From the NCBI GenBank assembly GCA_964412395.1, contig CAYPOY010000120.1:1-13924 (forward strand): a DNA stretch of 13,924 nt. The letters run 5' to 3'. A program made the translations under genes and the position numbers. Below, piece by piece: positions 6,709 through 12,831 of this stretch (positions within the stretch are counted from its first letter, which is position 1; each line of letters begins with the position of its first letter). Source of the DNA: CAYPOY01 sp964412395. Its GTDB lineage: Bacteria > Chloroflexota > Anaerolineae > B4-G1. The notes under the pieces were generated by a model that ran no database searches, was not told the DNA's origin, and saw only the letters and a program-made list of their open reading frames with translations.

Positions 6709-9252
6709 CTACTCATACCGCACTGCCTCCGCCGGGGGCACACGGGCAGCCTGGCGGGCGGGATACCACGCCGCCACTGCCCCCACCAACACCGGCACGC
6801 CCAGCGCGGGGAGCGTGACCCACCACGCCTGCGCGGGCAGCCCCCGATACAGCAGCCCGTAGGCCGCCAACCCAACCAGCCACCCCAACACCCCGCCAGC
6901 CAACCCTAGTAGCAGTCCCTCGCGCACGAAGAGGCCAGCCACCTGCCGGTCCCGCCAGCCCACCGCCTTCAACACCCCTATCTCCCGCCGCCGGGCCAGC
7001 ACCTCATCAATCAACGCATCGGCGACGGCCAACGCCGCCACCCCCAGCACGACTCCTGCCATCCCATAGTGGTAGCCCTCGATGTGCAGCAACAGATACT
7101 CCCCCAGCAGCGTCCCGCTCAGGTAGCCCCGCGTCCCCAGCGTTGCCACGCCGAAGAGCGTCACCAGCCCTGCGGCCACCGCCACCGCGGCCAGCGCCAG
7201 TCCCGGCCGCGCCCGGCGGCGCCACAGCCCCCGCAGGACATACGTACCCAAGCCCGGCCGCCCAGGCGGCAGCGCCCCGCCCGTCACCTCGCCGCGCTGC
7301 AACATCGTAGCCGGCGGGGTGCGCGCCGCCAGCAGGGCCGGGACCACCGTCCCCACCAGGCACAGCCCCAGCCCCACCGGCAGGATCAGCGCCGCGTTGG
7401 CCAACGGCAGCCGCAACCCCAGGAGGGCCGCCACTCCCACCGCCAGCAGGAGCCCCAGCACGCCGGCAGCCAGCCCTACCAGCGCTGCATCGACCAGCAG
7501 CGAGCGGAACACGGTGGACGAGCGCCAACCCAGGGCCTTCTGCAGCGCCACCTCGCGCCGCCGTCCCAGCACGCTCATCAGCGCCGTGTTCAGGATGTAG
7601 AGGCTGCAGGCAACCAGCATCACGCCGAACAGCAACAGGTTGCCCCGCTTGACCTGGCGGCCGATGGTCAGGTTGACCCCCTTCTGAATCCACTGCTCCT
7701 CCACGTAGCCCAGCGGGGGGACGTCCTCGTAGCCGGGGATGTGCACCAGCACGGGGCGAGGGGAAGAGCCGACCACCACGTCCACCTGCAAGCCGGTGCG
7801 GGCCACGATCTCGGCGGCGATGGCCTCGATCCGCGCCTGGGCCTCAGGGCTGTAGCGGTCAATGCCCCCCACCCGCACCCGTACCGCGCTGATGGGGTCC
7901 ACGGGGTTGAACAGTTTCGCCGCCTCCAGGGTGGTCAGCAGGAGCGGTGGGCGCTGGATGTAGCCCTCGGGGTTAAGCGTGGGGTGAACTTCGACCGGCG
8001 GCTCCACCGGCGTACCGCTCTCGTCGTAGCGCAGGATGACCAGGGGCGGGTAGTAGGTCTCCAAGCGAATCTCCGGGGTACGGGTGACCCCGGGCCCAGG
8101 CTCCTCGACAAAGCCCTGGGGCCTCACCTCCAGCACGGGGGTTGAGACGGCCCAGGGGACCTGGATTTCCACGTATTCGGTTGCCGCCGGCAGGGCCGCG
8201 TAGGGCAGGGGCGCGAACGTCGCCGATCTCAGACTCGTGCCGACCGTCCACGGATAGAGGATGACATTCCCCCGATAACGTGGCAACCACTGGTAGGTTT
8301 CCGCGTTGGAGTACTCGACGGTGCCGGTGCTTTCGACCGGGAGGGTGTCCAGATACACTGCTTTTCCGCGCGCCAACACCTCCTGGAAGGTATCCTCATC
8401 CGCTGGTAGATCAATACGCCACACATCCCCCCGCACCTCGGCCTGTACGTAGCTGTGGCTGTTGATCAGAATGGGGACGTGATAGTCGTGAACCATCGCT
8501 CCCATAGCCTCGAAGAAGTGGGTATCACCACGCGGCAGGTCTCGGGGCACGCCTTTGTCGGTGAAGTACGAGCGCTCCGTCACGACTCCGTCCAACCCCA
8601 CGAGCGCTGCCTCCTGCTCGGGGTCAATCGCCGCCAGCAGGACGGGCAGCTCGTAGCAGAGGGGAGCTAGCAGACCGGCGGCCTCACGAAACCCCTCGGG
8701 TGAGGCAACCATCAAACCACGAGTGGAAAGGTCCACTCGTTCCTCCAACGAGAGAGGGATGCGTTCGGAGGGCAGGAACAGATACCGCCGCAGAGCCGCC
8801 TGGTGCTGCCGTAGGCCATCGTCCACGGCCAACGTGACGTCCACCCGATAGAAACCAGGCTCCTCAATGCGCGAGGCCTGATGCTCCAAGCCGAACCAGA
8901 TGTCCATGTCGAAGTAGGAAAGCATGGCGATGGGTGCGGTCACCTCCACGCCGGGGATGTCCTTGATGGCCTCGTGCTGCTCAAAGGTGATGCCACCCGG
9001 GATGCCGCTGAGGTGGTTGGCCTGCACCAGGCCGTACTGCTCCTCAATGGCCGAGCGAGTGCCCGGCGGCCGGACCAGGACGTCGTAGGTCGTGCGCCAG
9101 TATTTGGCCAGGTCCTCGTCCACGACGACCCGGACCGTCTCGGCGGCGGAGGTCAGCAGGCCGAAGGCCCCGCTCACGACCAGCACGCCGAAGAGCAGCA
9201 ACAGGCTGCGTATGCCGCGCCCGCGCAGAGAGCGCCAGGTGAAGGGAAACAT
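6709..9252 (-). CDS. FtsX/MacB-type ABC transporter permease with large extracytoplasmic domain
   Basis: An 847-residue permease, probably the membrane partner of the ABC ATPase at 11367-12113. The start is ATG 9252 because GGGAGG lies 5 nt upstream; a longer frame starting at 9273 would place that SD inside the gene. Helix 1 is about residues 13-33. About 500 extracytoplasmic residues follow, as in the MacB periplasmic core domain type. The first FtsX block has three helices (about 533-553, 579-611, 619-644) and the cytoplasmic coupling motif GRRREVALQKALGWR. A second FtsX block has helices at about 682-705, 727-747, 771-799 and 811-833 with RRREIGVLKAVGWR, but only a short outer loop. The protein ends in PARQAARVPPAEAVRYE, typical of the family. 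Such pumps move peptides, antibiotics or lipoproteins using outer-domain motion. Here a Cys-rich secreted peptide gene lies directly upstream, making that peptide a candidate substrate (inference). Confidence 0.9.
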   Translation of the reverse strand: MFPFTWRSLRGRGIRSLLLLFGVLVVSGAFGLLTSAAETVRVVVDEDLAKYWRTTYDVLVRPPGTRSAIEEQYGLVQANHLSGIPGGITFEQHEAIKDIPGVEVTAPIAMLSYFDMDIWFGLEHQASRIEEPGFYRVDVTLAVDDGLRQHQAALRRYLFLPSERIPLSLEERVDLSTRGLMVASPEGFREAAGLLAPLCYELPVLLAAIDPEQEAALVGLDGVVTERSYFTDKGVPRDLPRGDTHFFEAMGAMVHDYHVPILINSHSYVQAEVRGDVWRIDLPADEDTFQEVLARGKAVYLDTLPVESTGTVEYSNAETYQWLPRYRGNVILYPWTVGTSLRSATFAPLPYAALPAATEYVEIQVPWAVSTPVLEVRPQGFVEEPGPGVTRTPEIRLETYYPPLVILRYDESGTPVEPPVEVHPTLNPEGYIQRPPLLLTTLEAAKLFNPVDPISAVRVRVGGIDRYSPEAQARIEAIAAEIVARTGLQVDVVVGSSPRPVLVHIPGYEDVPPLGYVEEQWIQKGVNLTIGRQVKRGNLLLFGVMLVACSLYILNTALMSVLGRRREVALQKALGWRSSTVFRSLLVDAALVGLAAGVLGLLLAVGVAALLGLRLPLANAALILPVGLGLCLVGTVVPALLAARTPPATMLQRGEVTGGALPPGRPGLGTYVLRGLWRRRARPGLALAAVAVAAGLVTLFGVATLGTRGYLSGTLLGEYLLLHIEGYHYGMAGVVLGVAALAVADALIDEVLARRREIGVLKAVGWRDRQVAGLFVREGLLLGLAGGVLGWLVGLAAYGLLYRGLPAQAWWVTLPALGVPVLVGAVAAWYPARQAARVPPAEAVRYE

Positions 9253-9276
9253 AGATACCTCCCATACAACCAATCA

Positions 9277-9299
9277 AAGCTGAAGAACTCCTTCAGCTT
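9277..9299. terminator. Perfect 9-bp hairpin between the Cys-rich peptide and permease genes
   Basis: AAGCTGAAG (9277-9285) and CTTCAGCTT (9291-9299) enclose a 5-nt loop. On the minus strand it is 60 nt past the peptide gene stop and about 14 nt before the permease SD. The tract after it (TGATTGGTTG) is too weak for a classic terminator. It may act as a partial terminator or mRNA stabiliser that makes peptide mRNA exceed permease mRNA. Confidence 0.45.
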
Positions 9300-9359
9300 A
9301 GGGGACAGAAAGGGCTCTCCAGCGCACTAAACTACCGCGAATCTCCAATGGACTCACCC

Positions 9360-9647
9360 TTACCACCAGTGGCACTCATCCCAGCAACACGGAGAAGGGC
9401 AGCGATCACACATCGCGGGGAAGGGTACCCAACAGCAGTGGTACCAAGTTCCCCATTGCCCCTGGTACTCGCAATGCTCTCCTGTATTGTAGCAATCGTA
9501 GTTGGAACATATCTCCTCAGACTCTATTCCACCCCCTCCACCACCGGACGCGGATGCTACGATGGGTGCAAAGGCCCCGACCGCCAGCAGGAACGAGGTC
9601 ACCAACATCACAACCAGGATACCTGTCAGCCACTTCTGTCGCTTCAT
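9360..9647 (-). CDS. Secreted cysteine-rich small protein (ten Cys), family not recognised
   Basis: A 95-residue protein. A signal peptide is clear: basic MKRQKW, a hydrophobic core (about 7-24) and an ASA cleavage site near residue 33. A Gly run (35-40) and an acidic IESEE follow. Residues 47-95 hold ten Cys (47, 52, 59, 71, 72, 80, 83, 87, 88, 92), two of them CC pairs, plus six Trp, and the protein ends in CHWW. Ten Cys in about 50 residues suggests up to five disulfides in the mature domain outside the membrane. The SD AGGAGGTG ends 7 nt before the ATG. Its leader and upstream sequence are part of a direct repeat (9648-9833). A membrane thioredoxin-like protein is encoded upstream and an ABC permease downstream. 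I do not recognise the family. A disulfide-stabilised bacteriocin-like or structural peptide, or a MauA-like small redox subunit, are possibilities, none shown by sequence. Confidence 0.75.
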   Translation of the reverse strand: MKRQKWLTGILVVMLVTSFLLAVGAFAPIVASASGGGGGGIESEEICSNYDCYNTGEHCEYQGQWGTWYHCCWVPFPAMCDRCPSPCCWDECHWW

Positions 9648-9833
9648 CGCTATTCACCTCCTTCTCCACTCGGATCTATTGGTCACGTCGACAGACACTT
9701 CGCCACCTCATTTATGCACACCACTACCTCCTTCCCTCACTCCTCGCTATCCGCTGCCAACGCCTCCAGTTGCTCCAACGTACCAGCGAAGCCCGGGTTA
9801 GCAATCCCCCCTTCCCCGTCTATCATATGGTAT
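9648..9833. repeat. Direct repeat, left copy (thioredoxin 3' end plus leader)
   Basis: Near-identical to 10652-10833, about 1 kb apart. The best block (around 9672-9715 and 10675-10718) is essentially identical. On the minus strand the unit holds the last ~30 codons of the thioredoxin-like gene, about 70 nt of spacer and an SD. In this copy the SD drives the Cys-rich peptide gene. Confidence 0.9.
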
Positions 9834-9834
9834 T
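9737..9834 (-). pseudogene. Remnant: last ~30 codons of a thioredoxin-like gene (second copy)
   Basis: The minus strand reads MIDGEGGIANPGFAGTLEQL then EALAADSEE and a TGA at 9737-9739. The intact gene reads VIDGKGVIANVGFAGTLEQL then GALAADSEE. An in-frame TAA lies just upstream (9840-9842) and no SD precedes the surviving part, so this is a leftover 3' end, not a gene. It lies just downstream of the four-helix membrane protein gene. Confidence 0.8.
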
Positions 9835-9858
9835 CCGATTAGATGAACATTGCTTTTA

Positions 9859-10299
9859 TCAAGACGCGCCTTGTTTGCCAGACATAAGACTGACTAGTCC
9901 TATGACGGCTAAGAAAGCCCCAGAATGAGCCAGGAGTGAGTCAGGCAACAAATAAGCAAACAGTCTCATTGGTTCCGATACTGAAAAGGCTGAATACGCA
10001 GTAACTGTGAGTGCTGGACATAAAGCAAGAAGCGATCCCACTATCAACAATATCGAAGCAACGAGTTTGCTCCTATCACCCCTAAAGATCACTAACCAAG
10101 ATAGCCCTAACAAGGACCCGGCGATTAACAAATTCGCTCCAACCCATAGCCAATAATGTGGCATAAAACTGAGTGTCCGCGCTGCCATTTTCTTTTGCAC
10201 TTCGAGCCAACGGTCGAGGCCGTAGGCTATGACTAATGTGCCCACCATCCCCGTCAGCGAGATTGCTTTTGCCAATATGTGCTTCTGTGTAATATTCAT
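9859..10299 (-). CDS. Four-helix integral membrane protein, unknown function
   Basis: About 146 residues. I chose the ATG at 10299 because AAGGGG lies 6 nt upstream; an ATG at 10314 would add five residues. Four hydrophobic helices are visible: SLTGMVGTLVIAYGL, WLWVGANLLIAGSLLGLSWL, LVASILLIVGSLLALCPALT and HSGAFLAVIGLVSLM. Short polar loops include RWLEVQKKMAART and FRGDRSK. No catalytic motif or family signature is recognisable. It does not carry the Cys pairs expected of MauE/DsbD-type electron carriers; a single Cys is in helix 3. Base composition is visibly lower in G+C than the neighbours, and the gene lies between the two ~180-bp direct repeats, which suggests a separate origin. A role as immunity or accessory membrane protein for the neighbouring Cys-rich peptide is a guess from position. 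Confidence 0.65.
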   Translation of the reverse strand: MNITQKHILAKAISLTGMVGTLVIAYGLDRWLEVQKKMAARTLSFMPHYWLWVGANLLIAGSLLGLSWLVIFRGDRSKLVASILLIVGSLLALCPALTVTAYSAFSVSEPMRLFAYLLPDSLLAHSGAFLAVIGLVSLMSGKQGAS

Positions 10300-10314
10300 C
10301 TTCATCCCCTTCAT

Positions 10315-10545
10315 TTGGCTTCAGGATTAAGGTTGTGTTTGGCCCCTAAATAACTGTGGTAGACCCCGTTTTCTACGGCGACGTGTCGGCCTAACAACGT
10401 CGTCTGGGCCTTTTCCTGTCCCTAAACACGCTATCCGCTACGCCCAGCCTCTACATGACCCCTATTCACCGCGCCCTGTCGCCGCCACTCACCGACTTTC
10501 CGACTAAGAAATATGGCTATCCATCGTAATTTGTGCGGCGGACTA
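10315..10545. other. Gene-free stretch of lower GC
   Basis: No ORF with a credible start, no recognisable gene remnant and no clear hairpin terminator. It belongs to the lower-GC segment between the two direct repeats and would contain any separate promoter of the four-helix protein gene. I saw no convincing -35/-10 pair. Confidence 0.4.
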
Positions 10546-10647
10546 CTAAAGCATAGGTTTGATCACAGCTATGAGCCAAAAAAGTACAGTCCTTGTCAGG
10601 AATGCGAGGACTAGGGCAAGAAACCCCAAGACGGCATATAGATCCAC
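10546..10647 (-). CDS. Possible 33-residue hydrophobic peptide
   Basis: A GTG-started frame on the minus strand encodes a single-helix peptide beginning MDLYAVLGFLALVLAFL and ending LIAVIKPML. It follows the SD GGGAGGTG of the right repeat copy, at 11-nt spacing, which is long. In the left repeat copy the same SD drives the Cys-rich secreted peptide. It could be a small membrane peptide, a toxin-like or immunity peptide, or only a decayed signal-peptide region. The weak spacing and GTG start keep confidence low. Confidence 0.3.
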   Translation of the reverse strand: MDLYAVLGFLALVLAFLTRTVLFWLIAVIKPML

Positions 10648-10651
10648 GAAT

Positions 10652-10833
10652 CGCTTTTCACCTCCCTTCCACTCTGATCTATTGGTCACGTCGACAGACA
10701 CTTCGCCACCTCATTTATGTATATCACTACCTCCTTCCCTCACTCCTCGCTATCCGCTGCCAACGCCCCCAGTTGCTCCAGCGTACCGGCGAAACCCACG
10801 TTGGCGATCACACCCTTCCCATCAATGACGTAG
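10652..10833. repeat. Direct repeat, right copy (thioredoxin 3' end plus leader)
   Basis: Partner of 9648-9833. Here the thioredoxin part is the genuine 3' end of the intact gene. The shared unit continues past its stop codon (10740-10742) through about 70 nt of spacer to an SD and the GCG before the start position. Sequence similarity stops abruptly after that point. Confidence 0.9.
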
Positions 10834-11303
10834 AAGAAGGGCGTCCCCGGCACCTGGTAGTCCTTGAATACCCCGTCGTCCCAGGTCAGGACCGGAAAGT
10901 CGAATCCTTGTTCCTCCATCAATTGCCGGTTCTCCTCCACCGTACCGTGGGAGATCATTACCATCTGCATGTCCTCCTCGCGCTCGCTGCAGGTCTCCAG
11001 ATGCGGCCATACCTCGGCGCAGGCCGGGCACTTCATCAAGGAAAAGACCAGCAGCACCTTTTGCCCCGCAAAGTCACCCAGTGCAACCATCTGGCCCGTC
11101 GTGTCGGGCAGGGTGAAAGCAGGCGCTTCCGTCCCAATCTCCAACCCCTGCGGCCCCCTCATCGCCTGCAAGGGCTCCAGCGCCGCCAATACTTCGCGCT
11201 GCAACTGGTTCATACGGATGAACAGCCCCACGATGGCCACCATCAGCAGGATGACCACGCCCATCAACATCAGCAACAGTATCTGTGTCCTGGTCTCGTT
11301 CAT
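10740..11303 (-). CDS. Membrane-anchored thioredoxin-like protein (MauD/TlpA-type, CPAC)
   Basis: A 187-residue protein anchored by an N-terminal helix (about 8-29), with the thioredoxin fold outside the membrane. A redoxin start GTEAPAFTLPDTTGQ is at about 57-71. The active site is MKCPACAEVWP with C92 and C95. The cis-proline segment is VPGTPFFYVID, then GKGVIANVGFAGTLEQL. A further Cys lies at 105. The order anchor / GTEAPAF / CPxC / VPGTPFFYVID resembles MauD, which helps form disulfides in the Cys-rich methylamine dehydrogenase small subunit, and TlpA-like reductants. Start ATG 11303 has AAGGAGGG 3 nt upstream; an ATG at 11333 is less likely. The ABC ATPase gene ends 63 nt upstream and the Cys-rich peptide gene lies downstream. 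Oxidation or isomerisation of that peptide is the natural inference. Two broken copies of this gene's 3' end lie at 9737-9834 and 6631-6690. Confidence 0.88.
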   Translation of the reverse strand: MNETRTQILLLMLMGVVILLMVAIVGLFIRMNQLQREVLAALEPLQAMRGPQGLEIGTEAPAFTLPDTTGQMVALGDFAGQKVLLVFSLMKCPACAEVWPHLETCSEREEDMQMVMISHGTVEENRQLMEEQGFDFPVLTWDDGVFKDYQVPGTPFFYVIDGKGVIANVGFAGTLEQLGALAADSEE

Positions 11304-11344
11304 TTTCCCTCCTTGCGCCCCAACCTGAGCCAAGCCAGAGGGCC

Positions 11345-11364
11345 TGCCCTGAGCCTGTCGAAGG
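11345..11364. repeat. Short dispersed intergenic repeat (CCTGAGCCTGTCGAAGG type)
   Basis: CCCTGAGCCTGTCGAAGG occupies 11347-11364, directly after the ABC ATPase stop codon. I recall this motif as a common dispersed intergenic element in many bacterial genomes, Chloroflexota included. Only one copy is in this window, so the repeat status rests on recall. Confidence 0.45.
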
Positions 11365-11366
11365 AC

Positions 11367-12113
11367 TCACCCAATGCCCAGGCGTACCCAAACGGCCTCC
11401 AGGCTGCGCTCCCCGCCCAGGCGGCTCTGATCTACGATGGCCCCGTCCTTGAGGAAGTAGACCCGATCGGCAAAGGCGGCGACGCGCGGGCTGTGCGTCA
11501 CCAACACCACCGTGCGCCCCCTCTCGTCGCACACCCGCTGCAGCAGTTCCATCACTTCGTCGCCCGCCCGCGTGTCCAGGTTGCCCGTAGGCTCGTCTAC
11601 CAGCATAACCTCCGGCTCGTTCACCAGCGCCCGCGCAATCGCCACCCGCTGCTGCTCCCCGCCCGAAAGTTGCGCGGGCAGGTGGCGTGCCCGCTCCGCC
11701 AGTCCTACCGCGTCCAACAACTCGCGCGCCCGTGCCTCCAGGTCGAACTTGCACTGACGGCGGTAGGGGATCAGCGGCAGCATCACGTTCTCCAGCGCCG
11801 AGAGGATCGGCACCAGGTTGAACAGTTGGAAAATGAAACCGATCTCCGCGCGGCGGAAATCGGCCAGCGCGTCACCCTGCAACGTGCTCACGTCCACCCC
11901 GCCCATGACTACCCGCCCGGCGGTGGGCTCGTCCAGCGTGCCGAGCAGGTTGAGCAGCGTGGACTTGCCGCCGCCCGAAGGCCCTACGACAGCCACGAAC
12001 TCCCCGCGCTCAACCGAGAGGTCCACCCTGTTCAGCGCGCGCACCTCCGTCCCATCGGTGTAGACTTTGGTCAACCCCTCCGCCACAATCATGGTCTCTG
12101 TTTGTTCACTCAC
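11367..12113 (-). CDS. ABC transporter ATP-binding protein (MacB/LolD type)
   Basis: A 248-residue ATPase of the family that pairs with FtsX/MacB permeases. All motifs are present and intact: Walker A GPSGGGKST (44-52), Q-loop Gln 96 in FIFQLFNLVP, signature LSGGEQQ (149-155), Walker B VMLVDE (169-174) followed by PTGNLD, and the switch His 207 in VTHS. I chose GTG at 12113, with AGGGGG 5 nt upstream, because it overlaps the PadR stop by 8 nt and homology starts at once (MIVAEGLTKVY). The frame upstream of it is only the shadow of the PadR gene. The only permease in the window is at 6709-9252, transcribed in the same direction about 2.1 kb downstream. The ATPase should power that permease. 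Confidence 0.93.
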   Translation of the reverse strand: MSEQTETMIVAEGLTKVYTDGTEVRALNRVDLSVERGEFVAVVGPSGGGKSTLLNLLGTLDEPTAGRVVMGGVDVSTLQGDALADFRRAEIGFIFQLFNLVPILSALENVMLPLIPYRRQCKFDLEARARELLDAVGLAERARHLPAQLSGGEQQRVAIARALVNEPEVMLVDEPTGNLDTRAGDEVMELLQRVCDERGRTVVLVTHSPRVAAFADRVYFLKDGAIVDQSRLGGERSLEAVWVRLGIG

Positions 12114-12726
12114 TGTGTCCCCCTTTTCGAGATGTCTCATCCGGCTGGCCCCGCTTGGGCGGACGCCCGCGTGGTCGGCTGACGTACCGGGGCGAGGGTA
12201 TCTGGCGCAGTTCGTCCAGCCGGGCCTCGCACATGTCCACCCAACGCAGGTCAGCCTCCAGGTGCATGATGGCACCCTCCAGCAACAGCAGCCAGGGGAG
12301 TTCGTTCGCAGGATCGGCCTCGGTGCGCAAACGGGTCAACTCATGCATCTCGCCGAGCAGTTCTCGCCGCTGGGTTTGCAGCACATCGGCCGGCGGCACC
12401 GGGCCGGAGAAGAGGCTAAGCATTAGCTTGGCGTAGAAAGCATCGCGCAGGCGGTAATCGCGGGGTACCGGCTCGTTGTACCAGTGCTCCAGTTCCGCCT
12501 TCCCATCCTTGGTCAAGTCGTAGGGGGTGCGCTCCGCCGCTTCGCCCACGGATGCGACCTGGCGCACGACCAGGCCGTCCCGTTCCAGCCGCGAGAGCGT
12601 GCTGTAAATCTGGCCGGTGTTGATCGCCCAGTGGTCGCCCAGGGCGGCTTCCATCAACCCGTGCAGTTCGTAGCCGTAGGTGGGGGTATAGTCGAGCAGG
12701 GCTAACAGGGCGTGTTTGACGATCAT
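12106..12726 (-). CDS. PadR-family transcriptional regulator
   Basis: A 206-residue protein. The N-terminal winged helix is IVKHALLALLDYTPTYGYEL, HGLMEAALGDHW, INTGQIYSTLSRLERDGLV and VRQVASVGEAAERTPYDLTK. It is followed by an alpha-helical C-terminal dimer domain (Vir_C type, about residues 90-175) and a basic Pro/Arg tail. PadR proteins repress efflux or stress genes until a ligand binds, often controlling ABC transporters they are co-transcribed with. ATG 12726 has GGAGG at 4-nt spacing; the longer frame to 12768 starts upstream of the predicted transcript start and is rejected. The gene heads the cassette and overlaps the ATPase gene by 8 nt, so it likely regulates its own operon through the boxes in its promoter. 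Confidence 0.92.
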   Translation of the reverse strand: MIVKHALLALLDYTPTYGYELHGLMEAALGDHWAINTGQIYSTLSRLERDGLVVRQVASVGEAAERTPYDLTKDGKAELEHWYNEPVPRDYRLRDAFYAKLMLSLFSGPVPPADVLQTQRRELLGEMHELTRLRTEADPANELPWLLLLEGAIMHLEADLRWVDMCEARLDELRQIPSPRYVSRPRGRPPKRGQPDETSRKGGHSE

Positions 12727-12742
12727 GGCTCCTCCGCGAAAT

Positions 12743-12748
12743 GTATAC
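12743..12748. promoter_or_regulatory. Candidate PadR operator box (downstream)
   Basis: Palindrome GTATAC lies within AAATGTATACTGG, about 17-22 nt after the predicted transcript start. Its centre is exactly 30 bp from that of the GTATATAC palindrome over the -10 box, so both face the same side of the helix. Assignment to PadR is inferred from position. Confidence 0.35.
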
Positions 12749-12770
12749 TGGCTATCTATTTCCTGCAATA

Positions 12771-12799
12771 AGTATATACCGAGTATGCAATTTTGTCAA
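12771..12799 (-). promoter_or_regulatory. Sigma-70-type promoter of the padR-ABC operon
   Basis: TTGACA (12799-12794), a 17-bp spacer and TATACT (12776-12771) form a near-consensus housekeeping promoter. The transcript start should be near 12764, leaving a ~38-nt leader before the PadR ATG. It drives PadR, the ATPase and probably the rest of the cassette. Confidence 0.8.
12772..12779. promoter_or_regulatory. Candidate PadR operator box over the -10 element
   Basis: GTATATAC is a perfect 8-bp palindrome overlapping the -10 hexamer and the spacer. Binding here would block RNA polymerase. A related half box GTATGC lies at 12783-12788. The regulator is inferred. Confidence 0.4.
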
Positions 12800-12831
12800 G
12801 GAGGTAGAGTAGAGGGATTCAGCCGGCCTGC

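Noticed and set aside
9348..9842. Plus-strand frame of 164 codons over the Cys-rich peptide locus
   Set aside because: The minus-strand frame has a textbook signal peptide, regular Cys spacing and an SD. The plus frame has none of these and runs through a pseudogene remnant.
9648..10833. Insertion sequence or composite transposon
   Set aside because: The flanking repeats are direct and made of host gene sequence, there are no terminal inverted repeats, and no transposase frame or fragment was recognised.
10593..12182. 529-codon plus-strand open frame
   Set aside because: It is antisense to the thioredoxin-like and ABC ATPase genes, whose motifs are intact on the minus strand. Its translation is His/Gln/Arg-rich without any domain, as usual for shadows in high-GC DNA.
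12114..12275. N-terminal extension of the ABC ATPase (to a 302-residue protein)
   Set aside because: The extra 54 residues are the shadow of the PadR C-terminus, and family homology starts right after the SD-supported GTG at 12113.
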